Shown in pieces: positions 1 through 13,362 of a stretch of DNA of 64,000 nt (positions within the stretch are counted from its first letter, which is position 1; every line of letters starts with the position of its first letter). The position numbers and the translations under genes are program-made. The stretch spans positions 310,001 through 374,000 of the forward strand of contig NC_064681.1 in NCBI RefSeq assembly GCF_023278565.1, written 5' to 3'. Under the pieces are notes generated by a model. The model was not told the DNA's origin. It made no database searches and was given only the letters and a program-made list of their open reading frames with translations. The stretch comes from Colletotrichum lupini. Lineage: Eukaryota; Ascomycota; Sordariomycetes; Glomerellales; Glomerellaceae.

Positions 1-3000
1 TATTAATAAGTTATTAATATAAATACTAAAGAGCTATATAAAAAAAGTCCTCGCTATTATTAAATTAAATAAATAAAAATTACTTTATAATAAGCTTAAG
101 AAAGCTAGTTAGCTAAAGAACGATAGAACCCCTTAAAAACCTAGGTTTTTAAAAAGATTTTCTAATTAACTTATAGCGAGCTTATTAATAATCTAAAACG
201 AGGGCTATATAGTTATTATATTTATAAAAAGTTAGGACTTAGAAATAAACGTAATTTTTAATACCCCTATAAATAATACTTACCTCCTTTTTTAAAGTAT
301 AATAATAAATAGTTATAAAATAATATATTTAGTTAATAATAAGAGCTTATTTAAACCTGAGAGTTACGTATTATTAAGTAATAAAAACTATATTAAATTA
401 AGAATTATTATATTACTTATTATTATATATAGTAGTCGTATTATAAAAGGCGTTTTAAATAGACCTAAAAAAAAGGGAACTTATAATCTAAAGCTCTAGA
501 ACGTCGCTTATATTAAGGGATTCTATATTAATATAGTTTTAAAAACTTTACTAAATAAAAGCGCACTTTAATACTACGGTCTAAATTATACTTTATAATA
601 AAGAACGCTTTATAAGAGCATTATTAAAAAGTAGCTTATTTAAAAAAATAATCTAATCTTTTTTAAATATAAGCTCCTTTAATCTTATCTTTTTTTTATA
701 AACCTTAAGCGTATTTCATAAAGCTTAGTTAGTATTATATTACTAATTAGTTATAAAAAATTCCGTTACTTATATTAACGTACTTATAAAAAGTTTAATA
801 GTACGCTCTTTTAGTATTTTAAAATAAGTTATTTTAAACTTAATATTTTTTATTAATTATTATATAAAACTCGAAGTATGCGTATTAAACCTCTATTATA
901 AGTTAAATATAAAGTATATATATCATTTAACGTGGTTATGAACTTCATAGGAGGGAAAATTAAGGAAAATCTAAAAAAATAGCCTACCGAGACAGTATAA
1001 GTATCTACTAATACCGTATATTAATACCGTATAGTCGATATCGAGAACCGCCCGAGCAGCTAGTAAAAGTAGAATATAAAAATAAATAAATATATTATCT
1101 AAAGCTAAGATAATAATTTTAAAAGGACTATTCTCGAGAAGAGCCTTACGGCTATAATACTATATATATCAAGATCTCTTTTATTTTAAACTATTTTTTA
1201 ATAAATAATAATATATATTTATAGCTTTTAATAAATATAGTAAGTAGCTTAGGGGGTTCTTTTTAAAGATTAAAATAGAAAAAGAAGTACTTTTTGTATT
1301 ATAGAGCCTCGAGGTAGTAATTCGTTATTAAAAAAGGACTCTAATTTACTTTTTTAAAAATAACAATAAAACCGCCCTCTTAACTATAAACGTTAAATAT
1401 ATATATAAAACGTAATATAGCGAGCTAAGAATTAAAATAAAACTTTTATTCTTATATATAAAAGAACCTTTAAGTAATATTAAAAGAGTAGGTTAATTCG
1501 TAATTACTAAAGCTCGTAAAATATACCTTTTTATAAACCTCTTTACGAATTTATAAAATAAAATAATACTAATAGTAATCTTTATTTATAATATTACCTT
1601 ATAGGAGGCTAATAAAAAAAATTTACTTATTATAATAAAAATTAACTAGTAAAAGTAGTATTAATATTAATAATAAACGGGTTACTAAATACGGGATTCT
1701 AAATTAGTTACCCCGTATTTTAATAGCCTTTATATATATAGCTACTAAGTATACCCTCTTTATAAGGATCGTAAGAGGGGTATATATTAAAAAGAGTTTA
1801 AAGTACTTCTCTGTAAGTATATAAAATACTTAATTAGATATATATTAAGAACGTATAACTTATATAAGGTCTAAGTACTTATGCTTAAGTAGGTATTTAT
1901 TATAAAGAATATTAAGTTTAATAAAAAAGTCTTTTATAATCCCGTATATAAAGAATAAGCTATTATAAACGAGTAAGCAAATTTAATAATTTAAGAGATA
2001 TAAGAACTCTTTAATATTAATAATAAGTTAGTTTAAGTACTTAGGGAAGTAAATTTAAACTTTAGAAATATTAATACTTAAAATAACTTTATAATTAAGG
2101 ATAGTATTATTATTAAATTTTTAACTATTTAAGATACTAAGTAATTAATAAACGTACTTTAGAATATAGTTAATAAGGCTAAAGAGGCTAATATAGTCTT
2201 ATTATTATTATTAATTTTTAAAATAACCCCCTTATATAAGCTTAGGGGTAGGGGTAAAGAAGGGGATATAGTAACTAAGTTATAAACGGCTTTACGTAGT
2301 TTATAATCCTCCTTATAAGCGCTTATATATATTATAAAAGTTCTTAAGTTTTTAATTCTTAACAACTTTTAATAAAACGCTAGAATACGTAGTAAATAAA
2401 GTACTAATTATAAAGAAGTAATTCTTAATACTAAAATTAACGTTAATAAGGAACCCTTATAATAAACCTCTACTATTATATAAAAATAGAGCTTATAAAA
2501 ACTGCCTTATTAAGTACTAAATAAAGCTCTATTAGGTCCTAGATATTTAAACTAGGCCCGTAAACCTTTATAACGCTTTAATAATAATATCTTTATAACG
2601 CTCTTATATTTAAATATAAAAAATAGTAATTACTATAACTATTTTTAAAACTACCTTTTCTTTACTTTTATACCTAATTAGTAAAAAGCTATAAAAAAAA
2701 GTAGTATAAAATATATAATACTTTATTAAATAATAAAAAAAGTAGTTTATAGGACCTACTTAGAGCGCTCTAAAAGAGTTTAAAAACTATAACTTACTAA
2801 AATTAACTTCTAGAGCTTATTAAAAAAGTTTAGTAATATTAAATATCTCTTATTATAACTATAAAAGCTACTTAGGGATATTATAAATATAAAAATAAAA
2901 AAGCTAAGGGATATTAGTATATAAAAAGAGGTTAATTATAATCTTAAATAAAAAGTCTTATTTTTATTAAAATAAGTATATATTTATAAGTACGACGTTA

Positions 3001-6000
3001 ATAACGAAGTTAGCGAAATAAAAGTACGTATATATATAAAGGGGGATATATAACTACTTAACTTTTTATAAAATACGTATACTTCGACGCTTATTATAAA
3101 AGCCTTTGGGCTTATAATAATAATAACTACCTAATTTAACCTTAAAATAAACTAATATAATACTATTAACGCATTCCTTAACGTACTTTTTAAAAGCGAG
3201 AAGCTAATAATTATTAAACTCCTAAAGGGATATAAGGTTATTAATAAAATAAATAAGCTCTAATACGCTCTATATAGCCTCCGAGACTTATTAATTCTCT
3301 AGTTCTAAACTTTTACATCTATACTTCGTAATATAAATATAATATATAGTTATAAAAAGATTTATATTTACTAAACCGTAAATAAGAAAGTAATATTAAT
3401 ATTTTATATTAATAACTTTATTATTTTATATTATTAAAATAATTAAAAAGCGGCTTAGGGGATCGTTAATAGTATAAAAAAATATATTAATTTTAAAAAA
3501 AATAGACTAATTAATTACTTCTTTAAAGTACGGATTTTATAAAACCGTACTACTTATAAAGTTTACTTTGTTTATAACGTATATATTAAACGAGTTACTA
3601 AGCGCTTCGACTTTATAAGTTTATTATATTTAACTACCCCTCTTTTTTAAAAAGAGTTTAAACTAAACGAGGGGTAGGTAATAAAAAAAGAAATAAAGAG
3701 CTATTAAAAGAAAGTCGGGAGTATACTTTATATAGCTATTATAATTAGACTAAATATCGCCTTTACTTACTTATAATTATTATAGTTCTTAACTAACCTA
3801 AGTATAACTTATATTAAAGTAATTAATTATTATATTTAATATTTTTATATAACGAGATATTTTACGCTCTATTATAATAGTATACTAAGTATATAATTAT
3901 TATTTTTAACTAAAAATACTAGCTTCGTAAATAATAAAGTAATACGACGATTATCCTAGGGATATATAATATTCCTTTTTAGTAGCCTAATTTAATAAAA
4001 ATTAGTATACTAAGTAACGGTTACGATATTAACTATTAAAACTAAGCTTTTTTATCTTAAAGAAACTATAAAAGAGACTATAGTTCTAAAGCGCCTTTTT
4101 AAGGATATTACCTTTAACTTAAAAAAAGTATAGTTAGTTAACTATAATAATTAGTAAACAATTCGACTTATCATAAAAGAAAAAAGAAAAATAGCTACTT
4201 AACTTTGCTATATTAATATATAGAATATATAACTAAAATAAGAGCACGTTAGAAGTAGCTTTAAGGTTACTTATATATTAATAAAAAACATACTAATAAA
4301 TAAACTTATCAAAAACCTTTTACGAGCTAAGTTTAAATATTTTTATATACTTCTTAACCTCTATAATACGTAAAAGGCTATTATAAATAGCTAAAATAGT
4401 TAAAAAATAATTAATTTAGGCTATACTTAAAAAGACTTAATATTTAAAAATAAATAATAAACGGAACCTAAAGTGCAACCCAGAGGCCTAAAATAAATAA
4501 AATAAAAACTTTTTATAACCCAAAAGCCTAAACTCCTAAAATAACCTTATTTTATAAAGTATATATATATAAAAATAAGACCCGAGCTTATACTTACTAT
4601 TTAAATTCCTAGTTTATAAAGTATATAATTACTAAGAATATAGTATTATTAAAAAAGAGGGTTAGTATGCGCACTAAGAAATGCGTTTTATATATTTTAA
4701 AGTTTATAAAACTAAGAGTAATAAGGGTAGCGGGGGGTATAAAAACTAAAATAATTATTAAGTTAATAATTTAAAATATAAAAGCGGGCGGTATAATAAA
4801 AAGTTAGTTATAAATAATTATAATAAGTATAAGAGAGGACCGGGGGTGTGCGTTAAAGAAGTTCTTTATATAAAAGCTAATATAGTTCTTATGTATCCTT
4901 TAATTATTATCTATTTAGCGGATAATATTACGGAGCTTAGTAATATTTTATTAAAACTATAGTTAAAAATGCGCTTTTTAATAATAAAAAAAGATAATAT
5001 ATTTATAAAAGAGGGAGCGCTACTTATAATAGCCTCGGTAAGGGCCTAGGCTATTAGCTATAAAATAACTAATATATTAATATACCCCTTAGCTAAATAG
5101 CTATTGAAATAGCGCATATACTAGCTATTACCTTTTATAAAATAACGATTACTATCCTTAAAGTTAGTATACTAAAGGGCTATTTTAAAATAGAGTAAGT
5201 ATTAAATCTCCCGTTCCTCGGGAGCCTCTCTCTTAAGCTTTTTAAAAACTAAATATATATTAAATAAGCTTAAAATAGTAAAAAGAACTATATTTATTAT
5301 GGGGGGTACCTTAGCTTTTTAGTATTCTTTTTTATTTTTTATTACTTTTTTAAAAAAAGGTAGCTTTACGTTTTTTAAACCTTAAAATAATATTAAATAT
5401 AAACTTTTAAAATAATAAGTATATGTTACGAAGGTAACTTTGTTTACCTTATTATTCGCCTTATTATCAATATTACGTAAGCAAACTATATACTATATTA
5501 ATCTACGATTTCTATAAATTATTATAGGTATTAATTATATAAGTAATACTGCTTATATAAGCTTACGTGAGCAATGGAAAGTACTGGAAGGTAACTAAAT
5601 AATCTAGAATTCACTCGAGACGGAATTACGTACTACGATTACGTATTTACTTACGTATGCGCTTATTAATTATATTATAATTAATAAGTAATGGAATATT
5701 CTAGTAGGAGGTTTTTATGCCTATATATAGGCGTGTATTTGCTTACTTAGACCTTTCGTCAAGTAAGTAACTTCTTATATAGTAATTTAATTATATTACT
5801 CTCTTTACTATAAAAACCTCTTTTATATACGCTTATTTCCCTTATATTTATATATTCTTGCTTCTATATGAATATTTACTTTCTATATTCTTTATAAGAA
5901 TATTCTATATTACCTTGTTAAAGCTATACGTATTAAAGTATATAATATACCCTTTTTAAAAAGCTTATTATTTAAACTAATCTTATCCTTATTTTTAGAC

Positions 6001-6870
6001 TCCGAGGGGGGGATAGGTAAAAGCTTATTGAAGCTCTTATTATTATTATTTATTTTATTATTACCCTTATTACGGCCGTTAAAAAGAGCCTCGAACTTAA
6101 TAAAGTCCTTAGTATTTTTATTAATAGCTTTAATACTTTCTTAATTAAAGAGGGGGAGCTCGGTAACTAGGCTTTAGTAAGTAAATAAGAGGTTATAAGG
6201 GGGAATAACGACTTAAAGGGGCTCTTTAACATTATTACTTATTTAAACTCTTAATAAACTATATAATATATATATAAAAAGTATTATAAAAATTATATAA
6301 AACTTATTATTATTTCTAAATATATTAAATATTTATATTTAAAATAAAATTAATAAACGATTTAATAATATAGGCGCGCGCGAATAATAAACGGGAGTAC
6401 TTATAGTAATTATAAGAGGTTAAAAAGAGGAAAAATAATAATAATTAAGTAATACTACGAGAATTTAAATATATATAAAGTAGCTAAGTAGCCTTGCTCT
6501 TAGTAATTTATATATTAGAAATAATAAAATACGTACTATTTTAGGTTAGGATTCTATTTATTTTAAATAAAAGAATATATTTATAATAAACGTAGTTTAA
6601 AAAACGCATATCCCTTATGCTTAAATTTTTTCTTTATATATTTAACTAAATTAGGCCTTTATAAAAGTATTTAGTGATTTTATTTTAAGTATAATAGCTC
6701 TTTAGTAATAATAATTAGGGGGTATATTACGTAATAAGGATAATAATCGTACTTTACGTAGTGCCCATTACGTATTAAATCACGTATTTATCTTAGATAT
6801 CGTGTATATAGACCTTTTCTTTTTATCTATTTCTACTTTGATAGTTAAGCTACTTTTATTATACTCCGTA
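1..6870. other. AT-rich, RIP-degraded block (left)
   Basis: The stretch is almost entirely A+T with very many TpA steps, and it stops sharply just before the laccase start. No frame stays open for long, and none of the short open frames looks like a gene. Ruined transposon frames are readable (see the Ty1/Copia entry at 2750-4390). A possible LTR-like stretch lies near 5680-5940, with a TATATATAGG motif and a tidy unit of normal-looking promoter bases, but no second copy was found in the window. The dense C-to-T/G-to-A pattern is what RIP leaves in Pezizomycotina; no index was computed here. Confidence 0.9.
2750..4390 (+). mobile_element. Ty1/Copia retrotransposon remnant (reverse transcriptase and RNase H)
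   Basis: Conceptual translation on the + strand, reading through many TAA/TAG codons that stand where CAA/CAG/TGG is expected, follows the order of a Copia polymerase: an N-terminal RT stretch near 2760-2830, a block ending in LYSLRD at about 3270-3290 (family LYGLR), the catalytic YVDD box appearing as FYINNFI at about 3402-3422, and an RNase H region at about 3690-4390, where the family DASFADN motif reads NTSFVNN near 3918. Asp-to-Asn and Val-to-Ile changes fit G-to-A transitions. The element cannot be active. Integrase and gag should lie upstream (about 1000-2700), but I could not delimit them, nor the LTRs. Confidence 0.8.
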
Positions 6871-6914
6871 TGCCCATTGCTGCGTGCCATAACTCGTGAC
6901 ATAATCACTATATT

Positions 6915-8639
6915 ATGTTTAAGTCTCTCTTCATGGCCGGTGCCCTTGCGGGTTCTATAGCCTCTGCCTTGCCCGGATTCGGCGCCCTCTCTGATGGCCC
7001 CGAGGCCCAGCTCTTCCCTCGTGATACCTGCAGCGGCAACACTGCAAGCACAAGAAGCGAGTGGTGCGACTACTCCGTCGACACTGACTACTGGACCGAG
7101 GCGCCCGACACCGGTGTCACCCGCGAGTACTACCTTGAGTTGACCGACGTTACCGTCGCTCCCGATGGTGTCTCCCGCTCCGCCATGGCCGTCAACGGCT
7201 CCATTCCGGGCCCGACCATCTTCGCCGACTGGGGTGACACCGTCGTCGTTCACGTCACCAACTCTCTGACGACCTCTAACAACGGCACCAGCATTCACTT
7301 CCACGGCATTCGCCAGAACTACACCAACCAGAACGACGGCGTCAGCTCCATCACTCAGTGCCCCACGGCCCCCAACGACACCATCACCTACACCTGGAGA
7401 GCTCTGCAGTACGGTTCTACCTGGTACCACTCCCACTTCGCTCTTCAGGCGTGGCAGGGTATCTTTGGCGGCATCATCATCAACGGCCCCGCCACTGCCA
7501 ACTACGATGAGGACCTCGGCATGATGTTCCTCAACGACTGGGATCACCAGACCGTCGACGAGCTCTACTCCACTGCCGAGACCTCCGGCCCGCCGACGCT
7601 CGACAACGGTCTCATCAACGGTACCAACGTCTACGGCGACGACGACTCCACCACACAGACCGGCTACCGCTACAACGTCACCTGGACCTCCGGCACCTCC
7701 TACCGTCTGAGACTTGTCAACGCCGCCGTCGACACCCACTGGAAGTTCATGATTGACAACCACACCATGGAGGTCATCGCTTCCGACCTGGTTCCCATCA
7801 CCCCCTACAACGCCACCGTCCTCGACATAGGCATGGGCCAGCGCTACGACATCATCGTCACTGCAGACCAGGCCGACGTCGCCGACAACTTCTGGATCCG
7901 CGCCATTCCCCAGTCCGCCTGCTCCGACAACGACAGCACAGACAACATCAAGGGTATCATCTCCTACACCGGCACCATCACCACCCCCACCACCAGCGCC
8001 TACTCCTACACCGACTCTTGCGACGACGAGACGGACAACATCTCCCCCTACGTCTCCAAGACGGTTGACAGCGCCAACTGGGATGAGCTCGAGAGCGCCT
8101 CCGTCAGCAAGAACACCGCCGGCCTCTTCAAGTGGTACCTCAATAGCACTTCCATGCTCGTCGACTGGGCCAACCCGACCCTCGAGTCCGTTATCAACGG
8201 TAACACCACCTGGGAGGACGACGACGCCGTCATCCAGCTCGACGAGGCCAACCAGTGGGTCTACTTTGTCATCGAGACCACCCTCGCCGTCCCCCACCCC
8301 ATCCATCTCCACGGCCACGACTTCTTCATCCTTGCACAGGGCTCCGGAACCTACTCCAGCTCCATCACTCTCAACACTAGCAACCCGCCCCGTCGCGATA
8401 CCGCTATGCTTCCCTCCTCTGGATACCTCGTTATGGCCTGGGAGACTGACAACCCGGGCGCCTGGCTCATGCACTGCCACATTGGCTGGCACACGTCCGA
8501 GGGTTTCTCGATGCAGTTTGTCGAGCGCTACAGCGAGATTGCTGCCATCACTGATAACTCTACCCTCACCGATACTTGCGACACCTGGACCACCTTCCAG
8601 GAAGAGTACTCCATCGAGCAGGAGGACTCTGGTGTCTAA
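6915..8639 (+). CDS. Secreted ascomycete laccase (multicopper oxidase)
   Basis: 574 residues in one exon. It oxidises phenolic substrates with reduction of O2 to water and acts outside the cell. A signal peptide occupies about residues 1-18 (hydrophobic core ending IASA). All four copper-ligand blocks are complete: HFHG at 128-131, HSH at 172-174, HPIHLHGH from 461, and HCHIGWH from 520 with Cys521 as the type-1 ligand. The residue ten after that Cys is Phe, the axial position of high-potential laccases. The protein ends in DSGV, the C-terminal processing motif of ascomycete laccases. Many N-x-S/T sites are visible. The gene is GC-rich with normal codon use, yet it starts about 50 bp after the AT-rich block, so most of its promoter lies in RIP-type DNA. 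Frame and start are secure; the substrate cannot be read from the sequence. Confidence 0.95.
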   Translation: MFKSLFMAGALAGSIASALPGFGALSDGPEAQLFPRDTCSGNTASTRSEWCDYSVDTDYWTEAPDTGVTREYYLELTDVTVAPDGVSRSAMAVNGSIPGPTIFADWGDTVVVHVTNSLTTSNNGTSIHFHGIRQNYTNQNDGVSSITQCPTAPNDTITYTWRALQYGSTWYHSHFALQAWQGIFGGIIINGPATANYDEDLGMMFLNDWDHQTVDELYSTAETSGPPTLDNGLINGTNVYGDDDSTTQTGYRYNVTWTSGTSYRLRLVNAAVDTHWKFMIDNHTMEVIASDLVPITPYNATVLDIGMGQRYDIIVTADQADVADNFWIRAIPQSACSDNDSTDNIKGIISYTGTITTPTTSAYSYTDSCDDETDNISPYVSKTVDSANWDELESASVSKNTAGLFKWYLNSTSMLVDWANPTLESVINGNTTWEDDDAVIQLDEANQWVYFVIETTLAVPHPIHLHGHDFFILAQGSGTYSSSITLNTSNPPRRDTAMLPSSGYLVMAWETDNPGAWLMHCHIGWHTSEGFSMQFVERYSEIAAITDNSTLTDTCDTWTTFQEEYSIEQEDSGV

Positions 8640-11600
8640 ATGGCTTATGAAGAATATCTACAGTACGGCACAATCATTGGGTAGACTAGCATCGGGTTAG
8701 CGGTTTCCTTGAGTCTTGAGATAAAGGGGCGGGTTGGCGAATAGGGTTTCGATTTGTGTATCACATAGTTCAAGTTCCATCCATACACGAAAAAGGAAAT
8801 TTTTATATTTTGACCGCGTTTGCCATCTTGATTGTTAGTGAAATGTGATAGTTCGACTGTCTTTGAAGCCATTTCGTGGTCTGCATTATTATCATGTATC
8901 AAAGCATATTGATACCGAACTTACCAACTATCGTGATACTCACAGTTTATACCCGGTTTATGATCTATCTCAGTTCCCTGAGATGATGATCTGACTTTTA
9001 AAGTCAGTCAACGGGTATCATGAGGTTTCATTCACATTAATTTACAAATGTCGGCAAACAGGCCGTCCTGTTCTATGTGCGGCGTGCTACTACCGTCATC
9101 TATATTCACGTCGATACTTGAGATAGCGCAGGCATAATCATTTTACTCAGCTTGCTTGGTTCACAAATAGCTTGTAGATTGCTCTCTTGGTATTGCCTTC
9201 ACGTTTCTGACGGTGATGGTGGAAGGTCTCGCTCGATATACCTTCAATTTTTACCAAAAGGCTCTGAAATGGCTAGTTCTTACCCTTTGATATATGAGGT
9301 GGGCATAAAAAGCTTCTTAACGTAGCTGTGATCGAAGTAGGTGATCATTTCAATATTCAAGAACTTACTAGACAATTTCGCTCAAGTTCGTAATGATTAT
9401 TCAAGTCTATTGAGTAGGCTATACTAATGTCTTTGATGTGAACAGTGACTTCTAATCTAATACTCATTTGATGGATATCCTGTGTCTCTTTTTCCTAAAA
9501 AGGAAAATAAAGTCGTTATTCGACAATCGCAAAAGTATTTTCTCTACATATCCTTAGTTTCGAATCTAGAATCTAATAGATCAATGTCCTCTACTGATAA
9601 TTACAAGTATAACACTGAAGGCTAAAGTTTTAACAAGTTCCTGCTTTAAACTAAAAGCCAAGATTTTCCTTTAAAAATTAAAGATCCAATGATCATGCTT
9701 TCCCTTTTGAATTGGCCGAAAGAAATATCATAAGATATACTCAATTTGGCACGAATGTAACCTATAGTTTTCATGTAATATTGGCCTGAAAAGCTTGATT
9801 GTTTGAGGTCTGAAGAACGCATTTTAGTACACATGAACACTCAGCTAATTCCAGGAATGCTTCTACGATCTATCGTCAGCACGGAAGTTGCTATGCACCC
9901 CAGCTCGCGTGTCTTCCACTGTTGTTTCTTCTTATTCATGGTGTTTGTACTTGTGGACGTAAGTATTTGTTCGTCAGTATGTTCGGCCCATCAGCAGATC
10001 CATCTCTCAAGGTCCATCCGACTCTGTGCCTGCACCATGACGATAACCTTGTCCCTACGGAAGCTCTCCAAAGCCTCGTCACGTGAGCCTTCTCCGTTTC
10101 AGCATAGCCACGAGTGCATATTTAAGGACGCTATTCCTCCGGCATCGGTTCCCCCTTCCCCAATTGCTTGTTTTTATCTTTCTTTGTTTGTCCCACGTAT
10201 TACGTTCGGTAAAGGCGCGACTTGCAGCCCTCGACGTCTGATGTCTGCAACTCTTACAGCCACGGGAAAAGCAGAAGCTTCTTCGCTCTCAAGTTTTTAC
10301 TGCACATGCAGCCATGTCGCATTGTATTGTGTCTGTCTCCACCAAGTCATGGTGAAAGCATGCAAAACGCCGAACATTTTCACCAAACTTGAATGATGTG
10401 TTCCTTACGGCTCACGAGCGTACGCATGCATTGTCTCTGAAGACTTGTTACGAACTCATGATAGTGATTCCTCATCGACTTTGAAGTTGTACCCATCGAA
10501 GCTACTCTAATTTCTTCGAAATTCACCTGGGTTTTGGTGCTTTCAGGCTTGGATCTCATCGATCTCATGAGAATCACTTGCGCCATTGATGAAGAGTTGG
10601 ACTGCAAGATGCTCCTAATCAAACGCACTTTGATGACAAAAATTCTTATAGAATTATCGACAGCTCGTAGTACTTGCCCACTATATTGACCATGATGATC
10701 TTTCCTGCAGCGGAGAGTTGTTGTTCATTCACGCCGTGCCCAAGCCTTCAGGTGTTCCGTTCATCCCACATCGCCGAGCAAGGCAGACAATCTGCGCTCT
10801 CTTCATTAAAAAACCGGCAGCTTCCTATTTGGTACGACCGCGCTTGAATGCAAACTGGCGAGCAAAAGTTCCATCAATTTCAAAGTTGTCATATTTAATT
10901 GTAATCGCAACATCAACAAGCAAGCTTGAAATGCCGGAAAACCTTTGGTTGCCCACGAATCACCTCGGTGAGCAAGTACTATTCTTTTGGCATTCGGAAC
11001 CGCGCGTCATTTTCTTAGTCCATCCCAAAAGTCTCCAGACTTGATCTATGTCTCTCTCCGATCATGATCATCGCCAAATTCAGATCAGCTTGCGCTGCCC
11101 TAGAAACAACAGCACACCTGGCGTCGGAATGATTGAGCTGCGGTGCACTTGAGCTGCGGTGCACTTGAGCTGCGGTGCACTTGAGCTGCGGTGCACTTGA
11201 GCTGCGGTGCACTTGAGCTGCGGTGCACTTGAGCTTTGGCCTTTTCTCGGGGTTGCACTGATCATAGGTGGTCGGTACATGAATCGCGTTGCGACGATTC
11301 GTAAGTGCTGCGGACATACAGTGGACATTCAGCGAAGATCATCATTTTGCTTAACAGCATTCAGCCTATACCTCCGGCTAAGTCGCAAAAACTTTGTATA
11401 CAATTCGAAATGTCTATTTTGGTTTATTTTGATGCTGATGACGACGCAACTATGTTTCCCACTACTCTCTCAGTAATAACTCACAGAGTAAGGTTGTTGA
11501 GTATAATCCCACGTGTACGGTGTGCCGTCTATCCGACTTTTGTTGGAAACTTTTTCAGCACCCAAGGATGGCTTCGTCATCATCAGCAGCCCTAGGTCAT

Positions 11601-13362
11601 GCTCGTGAGTCACGAGGTTGGCAGTATTGGAGCATTGTAGAGGAGGGCAGTCAAAGTCAAACAGGCCAACTTCAGCCCCCAACGCCAACGCGGTCAAGAA
11701 CAGAACGTCGTGCCGTCGCACCCGCACTTATTATTATCTATAGTTATCATAGTTGTTTAGCACTATAGACAGGGCTCTACGTCTGCAATATGCGTAAGGT
11801 CAGTTTCCCCCCCCTCTTTCAGGGCCTCAGCCTCACAGGAATCAAAGAGCCCCAACCAAAAAGAATCAAGGGGAAATTGCAAGCATATTTTCGGAATGGT
11901 ATTCTCTCTCGCCAAACGCTGCAGCAAAGTGTCCCAGGGACTGGAAGCTGCTGAATTGGGAGCGTTGTCCGGTCTCACAGGCTTTGTTGGGGCATCAGCA
12001 CCGGAATGCCTTACGATGTTTACCCACTTCACTTGAGGCTTGAGGGGGTACCCACGTAAATCAGGGCTCGTCAAGCCTCAAGAGAGTCGAAAAGAAGGGG
12101 AAGCTTCTTTGTAGCGGCGGGATTTTACCCCTGAACCCGCACCGTCACCCCCTGAATCGGCTTCCCGGAATGGCACTCTTCTGGAATGTGGGGGATTTAG
12201 AGCGTCGGGAACCGCAAAGCTTGGGCAGATGTGATGCAGGGGTATCCACGTCCTTTCTTTGCACATCCCCGGCCATGTTGTTACCTATCTGAGTGTTGCC
12301 ATCTGGTACGTACGCAGTTTGCCAGTTGTGTTGCGGCGCCCCGTTGACGGCAGCCCGGCAGGGCTTATTATTTTCTAACTTCTTTGGGCATTAAGCCTCA
12401 TGCTTGGCATCGAAGCTTTTTTGGTGTTCCCCACGTCGGGAGTGGCTTGTGAACCGTAACGTCAGATCTGTGACTGTGCATGATGGAACGCTCGCTTGTT
12501 ACGTTATCGGGAATCCCCCTCTCTGCTACTTTCCGAGCGCCTGTCTGCTCATGAAGCTCGAGACTCTTGAGTGTGTCCCAAAGAGCCTCAAGGAGTCCCG
12601 AAAAGTTCCAAGGAGGCGCCGACCTCGGTCTCGCCCCGGCTCATCAAGCCTCAGCCGTCGCAGGGTCCAAGCGTAGGAGACCTTGTTGTCTCTACATCAG
12701 CTCTCAACTTGGGAACATCCAGCCAGTAGGGACAATAGGAGAGTTTCGATCGCATGAAGATGCCTCGGACGAACGGTTTGAAACGTCCAGGTTGTTCGCC
12801 CACATCGCGGGTTAAACCTGCCATCTCATGAGGCTGTGGTATGGCCAAACATACTGCCAAAGTCTGTTAGCGAAGCGAACATGGGACGGCATGAGACCTT
12901 CTCACTGGTTCTCGAAGGCCGTTCCTTGGACCCAGCCCGGCGATGACGAGGGCATCAACGTCGACAGAGTGACATCCGGGACGTCGATCATCAACTTTCA
13001 CCCACCACGCGTTCCGGAGACTGGCTGTGTAAGACGCTCGTGCAATGCGTCGTAAGACTCTCCATTGACGTACCCAGTCTATCGTAGATCGTCAGTCGAG
13101 TGTCTAGTCAGGCTCAGGAAAGGGAGTCGAGAAGCCTTCGAAACGCAGAGCTCAACTTGACCATAAAAGAAGACCTTTGTCCCGTCCAAATCAAAACCTT
13201 TTTCTTTCTCCTCACCACCAACAACCAGTTCAATCTTCAATCACTCTCAAGCATCTCTCACTCTTCCATCTTTCGCTTTCTCAGCACCACTTTCGCTCTA
13301 CTACACTTCAGTCTTCACACTTCTTTTTCAAGGACCACTACCAACCACCCCCAACAATCAAA
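8640..13362. other. Gene-poor intergenic region
   Basis: 4.7 kb with no coding region I can support. Small open frames exist on both strands, but none combines a good start context, splice signals and a recognisable protein. The first ~250 bp should hold the laccase 3' UTR. A 16-bp tandem repeat lies at 11135-11235. The last ~180 bp before 13363 are pyrimidine- and CA-rich, typical of a fungal 5' UTR, with an A/T-rich box (CCATAAAAGAAG) near 13160 that could place transcription of the next gene. Confidence 0.6.
11135..11235. repeat. 16-bp minisatellite, six perfect copies
   Basis: The unit GAGCTGCGGTGCACTT is repeated six times without a mismatch (11135-11230), followed by GAGCT of a seventh copy. 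Each unit contains the palindrome GTGCAC. It lies in non-coding DNA about 2.1 kb upstream of the next gene. Perfect copies imply recent slippage or unequal exchange. Copy number in an assembly may be under-counted. Confidence 0.97.

Noticed and set aside
6780..8492. 570-codon open frame antisense to the laccase
   Set aside because: The sense strand encodes a complete multicopper oxidase; the antisense frame is low-complexity Gly/Val-rich, a by-product of GC-rich third positions.
9803..10396. 197-codon frame in the gene-poor region
   Set aside because: The composition looks non-coding, the N-terminal start context is poor, and no domain or signal pattern is seen.
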